Of a DNA stretch of 64,000 bases, positions 36,576 through 43,665 are shown piece by piece. The stretch covers positions 153,152-217,151 of the forward strand of contig JAIUPL010000009.1 in the NCBI GenBank assembly GCA_020160935.1. Direction: 5' to 3'. The first letter of the stretch is position 1, and each line of letters starts with the position of its first letter. Source of the DNA: Bacteroidota bacterium (GTDB lineage Bacteria > Bacteroidota > Bacteroidia > Chitinophagales > Saprospiraceae). The translations under genes and the position numbers were made by a program. The notes below the pieces were generated by a model. It searched no databases. It saw nothing but the letters and a program-made list of their open reading frames with translations, and was not told where the DNA came from.

Positions 36576-37571
36576 TTACGGCACTTCCACCGTATTCAGA
36601 ATTTTCACGATAATATCTTCCTGTGTGATGTTTTCAGCCTCTGCTTCGTAACTCAGTCCGATACGGTGCCGAAGCACGTCGGCACAAATACTGCGTACGT
36701 CTTCCGGTATCACATAACCGCGCCGGCGCAGGAAAGCCATGGCACGGGCGGCCTGCGCCAGCGCAATAGTGGCCCTTGGCGAAGCACCGTAGTTGATGAG
36801 AGGCGTCAGGTGGCGCATGCCATAGTCGGCCGGATTGCGGGTGGCGAATACGATTTCGAGGATATACTGCTCAATTTTTTCGTCCATGTAAATGCCGTGC
36901 ATTACCTCGCGCGCCCGAATCAGGGCATTGGTTGTCAGTACCTTGTGTACCAGCGGGTGTTCGCCGCTCAGGTTGCGCCGCATAATGTCGCGCTCTTCGT
37001 CCTTGCCCGGGTATCCGATTTTCACTTTGAACAGGAAACGGTCGAGTTGGGCTTCGGGAAGCGGATAGGTACCTTCCTGGTCGATGGGGTTTTGTGTAGC
37101 CAGCACCAGAAAGGGTTCTTCGAGGTGAAATGTTTCGGAACCAATGGTTACCTGCCGTTCCTGCATGGCTTCGAGCAATGCGCTTTGCACCTTTGCCGGT
37201 GCGCGATTGATTTCATCTGCCAGCACGAAATTGGCGAATACCGGCCCTTTGCGCACACTGAATTCCGACTTGGCCGGGTTGTATATCATAGTGCCAATCA
37301 CGTCGGCAGGCAGCAAGTCGGGCGTAAACTGGATTCTGCTGAAGCGCGCATCCACGGCCTGCGCCAGGGTGCGGATCGCCAGTGTTTTGGCCAGCCCAGG
37401 CATGCCTTCCAGCAGGATATGGCCTTTTGTGAGCAGCCCGATCAACAAGCGTTCCAGCATGTATTCCTGCCCGACAATTAGTTTGGAGGTTTCGGCCCTC
37501 AAAGCCTCGACAAACCCGCTTTCCTCGTGTATCCGCTGGTTGAGCGCCTGTATATCCATGTAGTTTTGCAT
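36576..37571 (-). CDS. MoxR family AAA+ ATPase
   Basis: 331 residues from ATG 37571 (a later in-frame ATG starts MDIQALNQ). Walker A GMPGLAKT, Walker B VLADEINRAPAKVQ, sensor-1 LVLATQNPIDQEG, and Arg finger LPEAQLDRF. MoxR proteins are chaperone-like ATPases that often assist vWA proteins. No DUF58 or vWA gene follows here; the next gene downstream is the cyclase, 1 bp away, so these two are cotranscribed. A -7 box lies 22 nt upstream. Confidence 0.93.
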   Translation of the reverse strand: MQNYMDIQALNQRIHEESGFVEALRAETSKLIVGQEYMLERLLIGLLTKGHILLEGMPGLAKTLAIRTLAQAVDARFSRIQFTPDLLPADVIGTMIYNPAKSEFSVRKGPVFANFVLADEINRAPAKVQSALLEAMQERQVTIGSETFHLEEPFLVLATQNPIDQEGTYPLPEAQLDRFLFKVKIGYPGKDEERDIMRRNLSGEHPLVHKVLTTNALIRAREVMHGIYMDEKIEQYILEIVFATRNPADYGMRHLTPLINYGASPRATIALAQAARAMAFLRRRGYVIPEDVRSICADVLRHRIGLSYEAEAENITQEDIIVKILNTVEVP

Positions 37572-37592
37572 GATGTGTTCGTGTGTGAGGGG

Positions 37593-37600
37593 CAAAGATA
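37593..37600 (-). promoter_or_regulatory. -7 box (TATCTTTG) of the MoxR-cyclase operon
   Basis: Exact TAnnTTTG on the minus strand, 22 nt before the MoxR start. The family A repeat begins 3 nt upstream, so the -33 region and everything beyond lie inside the repeat. Confidence 0.5.
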
Positions 37601-37603
37601 CAG

Positions 37604-37911
37604 GGTTGATGAGGTTGATGGGGTTGATGGGGTTGATAAATGTTGATGAGGTTGATAAGGTTGATAGGGTTGATGAGGTTGATAGTGTTGATGAGGTTGA
37701 TAGGGTTGATAAGTGTTGATGAGGGTTGATAAGTGTTGATATTCATCGGCCCGGGGTAAAGGTTGAATCAATCTTTATCGAGTGGCTGAATATCAACACT
37801 TATCAACCCTCATCAACACTTATCAACCCTATCAACCTCATCAACCCTATCAACCTCATCAACCCCCTCAACCCCCTCAACCCTCTCAACCCCCTCAACC
37901 CTCTCACCCCC
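37604..37911. repeat. Family A hairpin element A2, the longest in the window
   Basis: The left arm (37604-37740) has about 14 GTTGAT words spaced 9 or 10 nt. The core begins ATTCATCGGCCCGG and ends GTGGCTGAATATC. The right arm (37792-37911) has ATCAAC words in complementary order near the core, decaying to a CCCTCAAC run. It lies between the acyl-CoA synthetase and MoxR genes, both minus. The synthetase stop codon is formed by the outer end of the right arm. The core is the reverse complement version of the A3 core. Confidence 0.92.
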
Positions 37912-39724
37912 CATACATCGCCTCAATCTCCTCCCGGTACTTTTCCAGAATCACGCGGCGTTTCAGTTTGAGTGTAGGGGTGAGTTCGGCATCGGTACCA
38001 TCGGTTTTGACGGCTTCCCAGGTGTCGGGCAGCAGCGCAAATTTTTTCACTTGTTCGGCATGGCTGAAAAAGGGGTTGATTCGATCGACCAGCATTTGAT
38101 ATCGATGTATCACGCGGGGGTTTTGGATCATCTCGGTCAGATTGGTCCAGGCGAGGCCGTGTTTGTGGCACCATTCTTTCAGTCCGTCGATGGAGGGGAC
38201 GATCAGGGCTGACACAAATTTCAGGTTTTCGCCTACCACCATTACCTGTTCCACGAGGCGGTGCTCTTTGTACAGCGATTCTATGGGCGACGGGGCGATG
38301 TATTTGCCAAGGCTGGTTTTCAGCAGTTCTTTTTTCCGGTCGGTAATTTTCAAAAACCGGTAGCCGGCCTTGCCTTCCACCATGGTTCCGATGTCGCCTG
38401 TAGCGAGCCAGCGCTGGCCGTCGATTTCGTGGATCACTTCGTTTGTTTTATCCGGGTGTTTGTAATAGCCCATCATCACGCCGGGGCCATTCACCAGAAT
38501 CTCCCCTTCTCCAGGCTTCGATTCCGGAGTGGGTTCTATGCGCAAGGTGATACCATCGAGCACCACGCCGACGGTGCCCAGCATGGCAGCATGCGGCTCG
38601 TAGCGGCTGAAACTTACGCCGGGAGCGGCTTCCGTCATACCGTACCCCTCGCGAATGGGAATTCCGGCGGCGTTGAACACACGCATGATTTTCACCGGAC
38701 AGGCCGAAGCGCCGGTAATGATACCTTTGACATGCCCGCCGAGGGCTTCCCGCCATTTGGAGAAAATGAGTTGGTGGGCGATTTTCCATTGCAGGCCTTT
38801 CCAGAAGCCATATTGCTGGTCGAAATCCCAGTGATCGGTGAGTTGGAGGGCCCAGAAAAACAGCGCGCGTTTGATGCCGCTCAGTTCGAGCCCTTTGTTG
38901 TAAATCCGCTCGTACACCTTTTCCAGCAAGCGCGGCACACAGGTAAAGAAATGCGGTTGGATGGCTTTCAAATCGCCCTCATCACCCCCCAGGTTGTCGG
39001 TACCCGTAAACGAAACATTTACGCCGCAAAGAATAAAAAAGTAGATAGCCGCCCGTTCGAAAATGTGGCTGACTGGCAGGAAACTCAGCACCCGGTCGCC
39101 GCGACTGACGGGCACGAGTTTGGAAATGGACTCCACATTGAACGCAATATTCCGATGCGTCAGCATCACCCCTTTCGGGTCGCCGGTAGTGCCTGAAGTA
39201 TAGATGAGCGTACAAATATCGTCGGGATGAATGCCAGCCTTGATTTGTTCAATCTCCGACAGATCGCCTTGTGCCAGCAAGGCATCCCATTTGCGCACGC
39301 CGGGGCGATCGGTAAGCGCAATTATTTCTTTCAGTTCGGGCAGTTTGGCTTGTATTTGGGCCACCTTGTCGTACAGATCGCCATCGCCTACGAAGCAGTA
39401 TTTCGATTCCGATTCGCGGAGGATGTATTCGTACTCACGCGGGCTGATGGTCGGGTACATCGGCACATGCAGGATACCGAGTTGCAACAGGGCAAAATCG
39501 AGGATCACCCATTCGGGCGAAGTTTTATACACGACGCTGGCCACCTTGTCGCCAGGCCGCAAGCCGAGCCGCAGCAAACCAAGACTCAACTGATTGCCGA
39601 GATCGACTACCTGCGCGGTGGAAAAGTATTGCCATTGTCCGTCAACTTTGCTTCCGAAGGCATTTTCCAGCGGGTAGTCTCGGAGTTGGTCGTACAAGTA
39701 ATCAAAAAGGCGTTTGTCGCTCAT
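37904..39724 (-). CDS. Long-chain acyl-CoA synthetase (AMP-binding)
   Basis: 606 residues. Activates fatty acids with ATP and CoA. AMP-binding core YTSGTTGDPKGVML, later GYGMTEAAPGVSFSR, LATGDIG, and ITDRKKELLKTSLGKYIAP, then a catalytic-Lys region in the C-terminal subdomain (LTPTLKLKRRVI). It resembles FadD15/ACSL-type enzymes. The N-terminal MSDKRLFDYLYDQL is a normal start. It has its own upstream AT-rich region of more than 300 bp. The stop is in the A2 repeat. Confidence 0.93.
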   Translation of the reverse strand: MSDKRLFDYLYDQLRDYPLENAFGSKVDGQWQYFSTAQVVDLGNQLSLGLLRLGLRPGDKVASVVYKTSPEWVILDFALLQLGILHVPMYPTISPREYEYILRESESKYCFVGDGDLYDKVAQIQAKLPELKEIIALTDRPGVRKWDALLAQGDLSEIEQIKAGIHPDDICTLIYTSGTTGDPKGVMLTHRNIAFNVESISKLVPVSRGDRVLSFLPVSHIFERAAIYFFILCGVNVSFTGTDNLGGDEGDLKAIQPHFFTCVPRLLEKVYERIYNKGLELSGIKRALFFWALQLTDHWDFDQQYGFWKGLQWKIAHQLIFSKWREALGGHVKGIITGASACPVKIMRVFNAAGIPIREGYGMTEAAPGVSFSRYEPHAAMLGTVGVVLDGITLRIEPTPESKPGEGEILVNGPGVMMGYYKHPDKTNEVIHEIDGQRWLATGDIGTMVEGKAGYRFLKITDRKKELLKTSLGKYIAPSPIESLYKEHRLVEQVMVVGENLKFVSALIVPSIDGLKEWCHKHGLAWTNLTEMIQNPRVIHRYQMLVDRINPFFSHAEQVKKFALLPDTWEAVKTDGTDAELTPTLKLKRRVILEKYREEIEAMYGG

Positions 39725-40316
39725 ATTGTGCTGATTTTCAGTGTTTTTTGCAAAAAATAATTGCTTTTAAAACAAAATGTAAAAACAAAAACCATTCTTT
39801 TTCAAACGTCAAAAGTGGACATTTTTTTAAAAAAAATTAATACCTAATTAATTTACCAAATGCAATTGTCAGCTGTGACAAAACATGGAATTATCTATTA
39901 ATGCTTGGCCTATGGCCTAAACATAAAATATAATTGGCCGTTTTTATTTGACACAAATAATTTTTTTCAGAAAAAGACTGTCTGCAAGCTTGCGAATCCG
40001 ACAGAATAATATCAATTTTGTAATTCTTATGTGGGGAAGCCACCTTCTTGACTGATCAGATGTTTGTGATTCGGTTCTCTTCTGAAGGTGTGCCATATCA
40101 ACGTTTTCGTGATTTTTGTGCAATAGGAGGATCTTGGCAGATCGGCTTGGGTTATCTTTTTGCGCTCGCTTTCGACAGATCGGTTTGTGATCGTGTTTCG
40201 ACTGGAGTCGCCCGTCTTTTTGCCATACACCTGCCTGTGCATGCCGTGTCAGCGGTGTATGGCAAAAAAGTTACTTACATAAGAGCAAACTTTTCATCCG
40301 ATAAACAGCAGTTATC
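39725..40316. other. AT-rich divergent intergenic region with a leader hairpin
   Basis: About 590 bp between the acyl-CoA synthetase (minus) and the TPR gene (plus). The first 300 bp are very A/T-rich with A and T runs, probably regulatory. The part nearest the TPR gene holds a 15-bp hairpin. Two short open frames here lack any recognisable protein features. Confidence 0.6.
40217..40268 (+). promoter_or_regulatory. 15-bp leader hairpin before the TPR gene
   Basis: TTTTTGCCATACACC at 40217-40231 pairs exactly with GGTGTATGGCAAAAA at 40254-40268 around a 22-nt loop (which itself contains TGCATG). It ends 48 nt before the ATG. It could be an attenuator, an operator palindrome or a terminator for an upstream transcript. 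Confidence 0.6.
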
Positions 40317-41156
40317 ATGAGCAACATGCAAGCGGCACCGCTTAAACTGATATTCAAAGGACGTCTCGAGTTCGGCTCCGAGCGCACCTTCAATATGGTG
40401 CTCAACCACTGGAATACCCGGGTCGAAAACTATTTTAAAGCCGATGTTCTGCTCAAGGCCGACGAGGTATTCAATGCTGAATCCTATACCCTCGACGTGC
40501 CGCAGCAGGTAGTTATGAGTACCGAAAAACACTGGCGCAGTACCACAGCGCTGCTCCGCGAAATTGCGCAGTATGCCCTCGCTGGTAATGTGGGCGCCTG
40601 GTGGGTCAACAGCGGCCAGGTGCTGGCACAATACACCATTGAGCCCCAGAGCGATAAAACGGCAGTAGCCGAATTTATCCGGGGCCGCGAACTGGTACAG
40701 CAAGGCGGTATGGAAATGGCCTCCGAAGCCCTCAGCAATGCCATTTCCAAATTCGAGCGCAATGCACTGGCCTACGAACGCCGCGGCTATGTCAACTACA
40801 AACTCAAAAATTTCAAAGACGCCCTCTACGATTTTACCAAAAGCATCAACGTCAATCCGAACAACCCCGAGCCCTACTATGGCCGTGGCAAAGTGAAGAT
40901 GATTATGAACGATTGGGAATCGGCAGTTGGCGATTTTGATGCTGCTATCAAGGGTTCATTGGCCGTACAGCCCATGCACTGGCTGGCGCGCCTGCGCAAG
41001 GCCGAATGCCTGTTCCATGCCAAGCGCTTCGCCGAAGCCATACCGGAATTGAAACTGTTTTTGCAAAAACAATTCCCCGAAACACATCCTGCTTTCCGTT
41101 TCAAGGCGAAAGCGGAGTATTTGATGGCGGAAAGCGTTAATAGTGCTAAGTCCTGA
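40317..41156 (+). CDS. Tetratricopeptide repeat protein
   Basis: 279 residues without a signal peptide. The N-terminal half (LKLIFKGRLEFGSERTFNMVLNHWNTRVENYF...) is not a family I recognise. The C-terminal half carries about three TPR motifs (ALAYERRGYVNYKLKNFKDA, PEPYYGRGKVKMIMNDWESAV, HWLARLRKAECLFHAKRF). Probably a cytoplasmic scaffold. The last residues (SAKS) and the TGA stop lie in element B2. The ATG at 40317 is used; another in-frame ATG is three codons on. Confidence 0.8.
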   Translation: MSNMQAAPLKLIFKGRLEFGSERTFNMVLNHWNTRVENYFKADVLLKADEVFNAESYTLDVPQQVVMSTEKHWRSTTALLREIAQYALAGNVGAWWVNSGQVLAQYTIEPQSDKTAVAEFIRGRELVQQGGMEMASEALSNAISKFERNALAYERRGYVNYKLKNFKDALYDFTKSINVNPNNPEPYYGRGKVKMIMNDWESAVGDFDAAIKGSLAVQPMHWLARLRKAECLFHAKRFAEAIPELKLFLQKQFPETHPAFRFKAKAEYLMAESVNSAKS

Positions 41157-41271
41157 GTCCTGAGTCCTGAGTCTGTAGAGTACACCTATATACCCTTGGC
41201 GCTCATTATTGTTGACGCCAAGGGTATATAGGTGTACTCTACAGACTCAGGACTCAGGACTCAGCACTTAT
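41148..41271. repeat. Family B heptamer hairpin element B2
   Basis: Outward from the core word AGTCTGT, the left arm reads P-P-P and the right arm P-P, with P = AGTCCTG; both end in an AGTGCT-type word. The inner stem TATATACCCTTGGCG pairs with CGCCAAGGGTATATA. It fills the convergent gap between the TPR gene and paaI. The TPR stop (TGA) is created at the first heptamer junction. Confidence 0.95.
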
Positions 41272-41694
41272 TCACTTCCACTCCTCCTTTTTCCTGTAGG
41301 CTACGCCCCTGAAAAATGCCACACTGGTACCATCCTGTTTGCGGACGGTAATGGCGTAATTCGAAATTTGATTTCCCAGATGATCTTCCGTGGCCGTGGC
41401 CGTGAGTTCGTCGCCTTCCCGCACCGGTGCGGCATGTTCTACGCTGCAATGTATGGACACGGTATGGCGGCCGCGTGAGTTGCAGGCAAAGGCAAAGGCA
41501 CTGTCTGCCAGAGAAAACGTGATGCCGCCGTGCGCTACGCCGAAACCGTTGAGCATTTCGGCGCGCACTTTCATTTTAAGCGTGCAGGCGCCTTCGTCGA
41601 TAGATACTAGTTCCATACCCATCCAGTGGCTGAACGGATCGTTGTCGAACATGCGGTGAAAAATCGTAAGCGGATCAAGCGGACTGTTTTCCAT
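41272..41694 (-). CDS. paaI: PaaI-type hotdog-fold acyl-CoA thioesterase
   Basis: 140 residues. Hotdog-fold thioesterase of the PaaI branch: LNGFGVAHGGITFSLADSAFAFACNSRG contains the GxxHGG active-site loop and the Asp of the central helix. SIHCSVEHAAPVREGD and SYAITV-like strands follow. In phenylacetate degradation it rescues CoA from dead-end hydroxyphenylacetyl-CoA. It is 36 bp downstream of paaE on the same strand, which supports the paa assignment over a generic thioesterase. Confidence 0.88.
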   Translation of the reverse strand: MENSPLDPLTIFHRMFDNDPFSHWMGMELVSIDEGACTLKMKVRAEMLNGFGVAHGGITFSLADSAFAFACNSRGRHTVSIHCSVEHAAPVREGDELTATATEDHLGNQISNYAITVRKQDGTSVAFFRGVAYRKKEEWK

Positions 41695-41730
41695 AGTAAA
41701 TCGACTTGTAGGTAGGGATGGATCGCCGAA

Positions 41731-42813
41731 TCAGGCATCGAAACTGACTACCACGCGCCGGCTCGTCGGGTGCGCCTGGCAGGTAAGTACATAACCTGCC
41801 GCCACTTCGTCGGGTTCGAGGCCGTAGTTGATTTCCATTTGTACTGTTCCTTCCAGCACACGCGCCTTGCAGGTGCTGCATACGCCGCCCTTGCAGGAAA
41901 AAGGAAGGTCGGCGCCGGCGCGCATGGCTGCATCCAACAACGTGGAACCGGCAGACGGCAACGTGAAATCCAGTTTTACGCCATCCTGAATAATCGTAAC
42001 GGATGCTTCGAAACTGTTGTTGGCCGCAGCAGTGGCTTGTGCCGGGTCTTTTTTGGGCGCTCCTGGCGTTGTAAACAATTCAAAATGAACCTTTTCTGCA
42101 GGCACGCCCAATTCCGACAATGCATCGCGTACTTCAAAAATCATCTCTTCCGGTCCACATAGAAAGACCTGATCGACACTGTCTGGCTGAAAGAAATATT
42201 TCGCGTAAGCCCGGCATTTTTCTCCGTTGATACGTCCGAAAAACAGCGGACTGCCCAGCGATTCCCGGCTGAGCACGTGGTGTACCGATAAGCGTTCGGG
42301 GTACTGGTTTTTGAGTTGTTCGAGTTGCTCGCGGAATACGATATGATCGAAACCTCGATTGCCGTAAAAGAGAATAAACCTGCTGTGTGGCTCCTGCACC
42401 AGCGTACTTTTCAGGATAGAAAGAATGGGCGTAATGCCACTTCCTGCAGCAAAGGCTACATAGGTACACGCGTGTTCGGGATGCAGTTGGGTGTAAAAAC
42501 GACCTTGTGGAGGCATTACCCGAATTTCATCGCCCACTTGAAGGCGCTCGTTGGCAAAGGTGCTGAACAGACCGCCGTCAATTTTTTTGACCGCTACCCG
42601 CCACTCCTGCTCATGTGGCGCCGAGCAGATCGAATACGAACGACGCACATCCTGTCCGTCGATAACGGTCCGCAAAGTCAGGTACTGCCCTTGTACAAAG
42701 TGAAAAAGTTCGCGCAGCGCTTCCGGCACTTCAAATGCAATCGAAACGGTATCTGCCGTTTCGCGGCGCAGTTCACTGACACGAAGGGGGTAGAATTTGG
42801 TGGTGGTGGACAT
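41731..42813 (-). CDS. paaE: PaaE-like ferredoxin reductase of phenylacetyl-CoA epoxidase
   Basis: 360 residues: FAD domain (DVRRSYSICSAPHE with the RxYS motif, then VMPPQGRFYT), NAD(P) domain (FAAGSGITPILSILK, FLCGPEEMI), and C-terminal plant-type 2Fe-2S domain with Cys ligands in FSCKGGVCSTCKARV and LTCQAHP. It passes electrons from NADPH to the PaaABC oxygenase. The paaABCD genes are not in this window; only paaI follows. A related reductase function is possible, but the match to PaaE is good over the full length. Confidence 0.9.
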   Translation of the reverse strand: MSTTTKFYPLRVSELRRETADTVSIAFEVPEALRELFHFVQGQYLTLRTVIDGQDVRRSYSICSAPHEQEWRVAVKKIDGGLFSTFANERLQVGDEIRVMPPQGRFYTQLHPEHACTYVAFAAGSGITPILSILKSTLVQEPHSRFILFYGNRGFDHIVFREQLEQLKNQYPERLSVHHVLSRESLGSPLFFGRINGEKCRAYAKYFFQPDSVDQVFLCGPEEMIFEVRDALSELGVPAEKVHFELFTTPGAPKKDPAQATAAANNSFEASVTIIQDGVKLDFTLPSAGSTLLDAAMRAGADLPFSCKGGVCSTCKARVLEGTVQMEINYGLEPDEVAAGYVLTCQAHPTSRRVVVSFDA

Positions 42814-42819
42814 GGTAGG

Positions 42820-42968
42820 AACTCCTGAGTCCTAAGTCGTGAGTCCTAAGTCCTAAGTCTGTAGAGTACACCTGTCTATTCTTGGTGTCATCAATAACGA
42901 GTGCCAAGAATAGACAGGTGTACTCTACAGACTTAGGACTTAGGACTCACGACTTAGGACTTATCACT
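42820..42968. repeat. Family B heptamer hairpin element B3
   Basis: Perfect 58-bp arms: 42828-42885 pairs with 42904-42961 around an 18-nt loop. Outward word order is Q-Q-R-Q on both arms (Q = AGTCCTA, R = AGTCGTG). The core is TAGAGTACACCTGTC with TATTCTTGG next to the loop. It lies upstream of paaE and after the rpsT terminator, between codirectional minus-strand genes. Confidence 0.96.
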
Positions 42969-42982
42969 TAAATTATCAACAC

Positions 42983-43018
42983 AAAAAGTGTATCTCGTGG
43001 TCACGGGATACACTTTTT
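42983..43018 (-). terminator. rpsT terminator
   Basis: AAAAAGTGTATC and GATACACTTTTT around a 12-nt loop, 37 nt after the rpsT stop. On the minus strand the right stem side ends in a T run, as a Rho-independent terminator should. Confidence 0.75.
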
Positions 43019-43054
43019 GGTGCGTTGCAAAGAACGCCTATGTACAAAGGCGAC

Positions 43055-43312
43055 TTAGGAAGCCAGTGCGTTCACGTGACGCATCAGGCCGCTTTTCAGG
43101 TTGGAAGCCTTGTTGCGGTGGATGTTGCCACGTTTTGCCAGTTTGTCAATCATGCTGACAACCTTCGGCAGAAAGTTCAGCGCCTCGGCTTTGTCTTTCA
43201 GGTCGCGCAGGTTTTTAATAGCCGTACGAGCCGTTTTTTTGTAGTAACGGTTTTGCAGACGACGCTTCTCGGTCTGGCGAATGCGCTTGAGTGCAGATTT
43301 GTGATGTGCCAT
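43055..43312 (-). CDS. rpsT: 30S ribosomal protein S20
   Basis: 85 residues. Primary 16S rRNA-binding protein. N-terminal MAHHKSALKRIRQTEKRRLQN and KKTARTAIKNLRD are characteristic, as is the Lys/Arg-rich composition; GNIHRNKASNLKSGL completes the family pattern. Monocistronic, with its own -7 box and terminator. Confidence 0.97.
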   Translation of the reverse strand: MAHHKSALKRIRQTEKRRLQNRYYKKTARTAIKNLRDLKDKAEALNFLPKVVSMIDKLAKRGNIHRNKASNLKSGLMRHVNALAS

Positions 43313-43377
43313 ATATTTACTTCAGCCTAAAATGCGGAAAAAATGGTATAAAAAGCAGGTTTCTTCGTTTGGGCGGG

Positions 43378-43385
43378 CAAAGGTA
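43378..43385 (-). promoter_or_regulatory. -7 box (TACCTTTG) of rpsT
   Basis: Exact TAnnTTTG on the minus strand, giving a leader of about 65 nt before rpsT. No clear -33 TTTG is visible at normal spacing. Confidence 0.5.
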
Positions 43386-43430
43386 TGATTTATTTCTTGG
43401 AAAAGAAAAAGAGTGGCAAAAGAATTTTTG

Positions 43431-43566
43431 ATAGTCCACAGTCCTGAGTCCACAGTCCTAAGTCTGTAGAGTACACCTGTGTATTCTTGGCGTCAATAAT
43501 AATAAATGCCAAGAATACACAGGTGTACTCTACAGACTTAGGACTGTGGACTCAGGACTCAGGACT
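43431..43566. repeat. Family B heptamer hairpin element B4, in a divergent promoter region
   Basis: Arms 43440-43490 and 43509-43559 pair perfectly over 51 bp with an 18-nt loop. Outward words are Q-T-P-T on the left and Q-T-P-P on the right (T = AGTCCAC). It lies between the start sides of rpsT and sucA, about 46 bp from one -7 box and 54 bp from the other, so it cannot be a terminator for either gene. Confidence 0.96.
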
Positions 43567-43619
43567 GTTTTTTTTCAAAAAACTAAAACACAAGCCCCCA
43601 AAAACACGTTAGGTGTTGC

Positions 43620-43627
43620 TACTTTTG
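43620..43627 (+). promoter_or_regulatory. -7 box (TACTTTTG) of sucA
   Basis: Exact TAnnTTTG, 38 nt before the sucA start. Confidence 0.5.
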
Positions 43628-43665
43628 CGGGCTTTTTACCCCGATTTTATTTGATTTTTTGAACG

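Noticed and set aside
37499..37971. Short open frames with Ser/Thr/His/Pro-rich peptides within repeat A2
   Set aside because: They are translations of GTTGAT/ATCAAC words (ST-L-IN repeats) in several frames and have no conserved counterpart.
40027..40320. Possible small genes of 71 (minus) and 90 (plus) codons before the TPR gene
   Set aside because: No domain, no promoter box, overlap each other, and the region holds a regulatory-looking hairpin.
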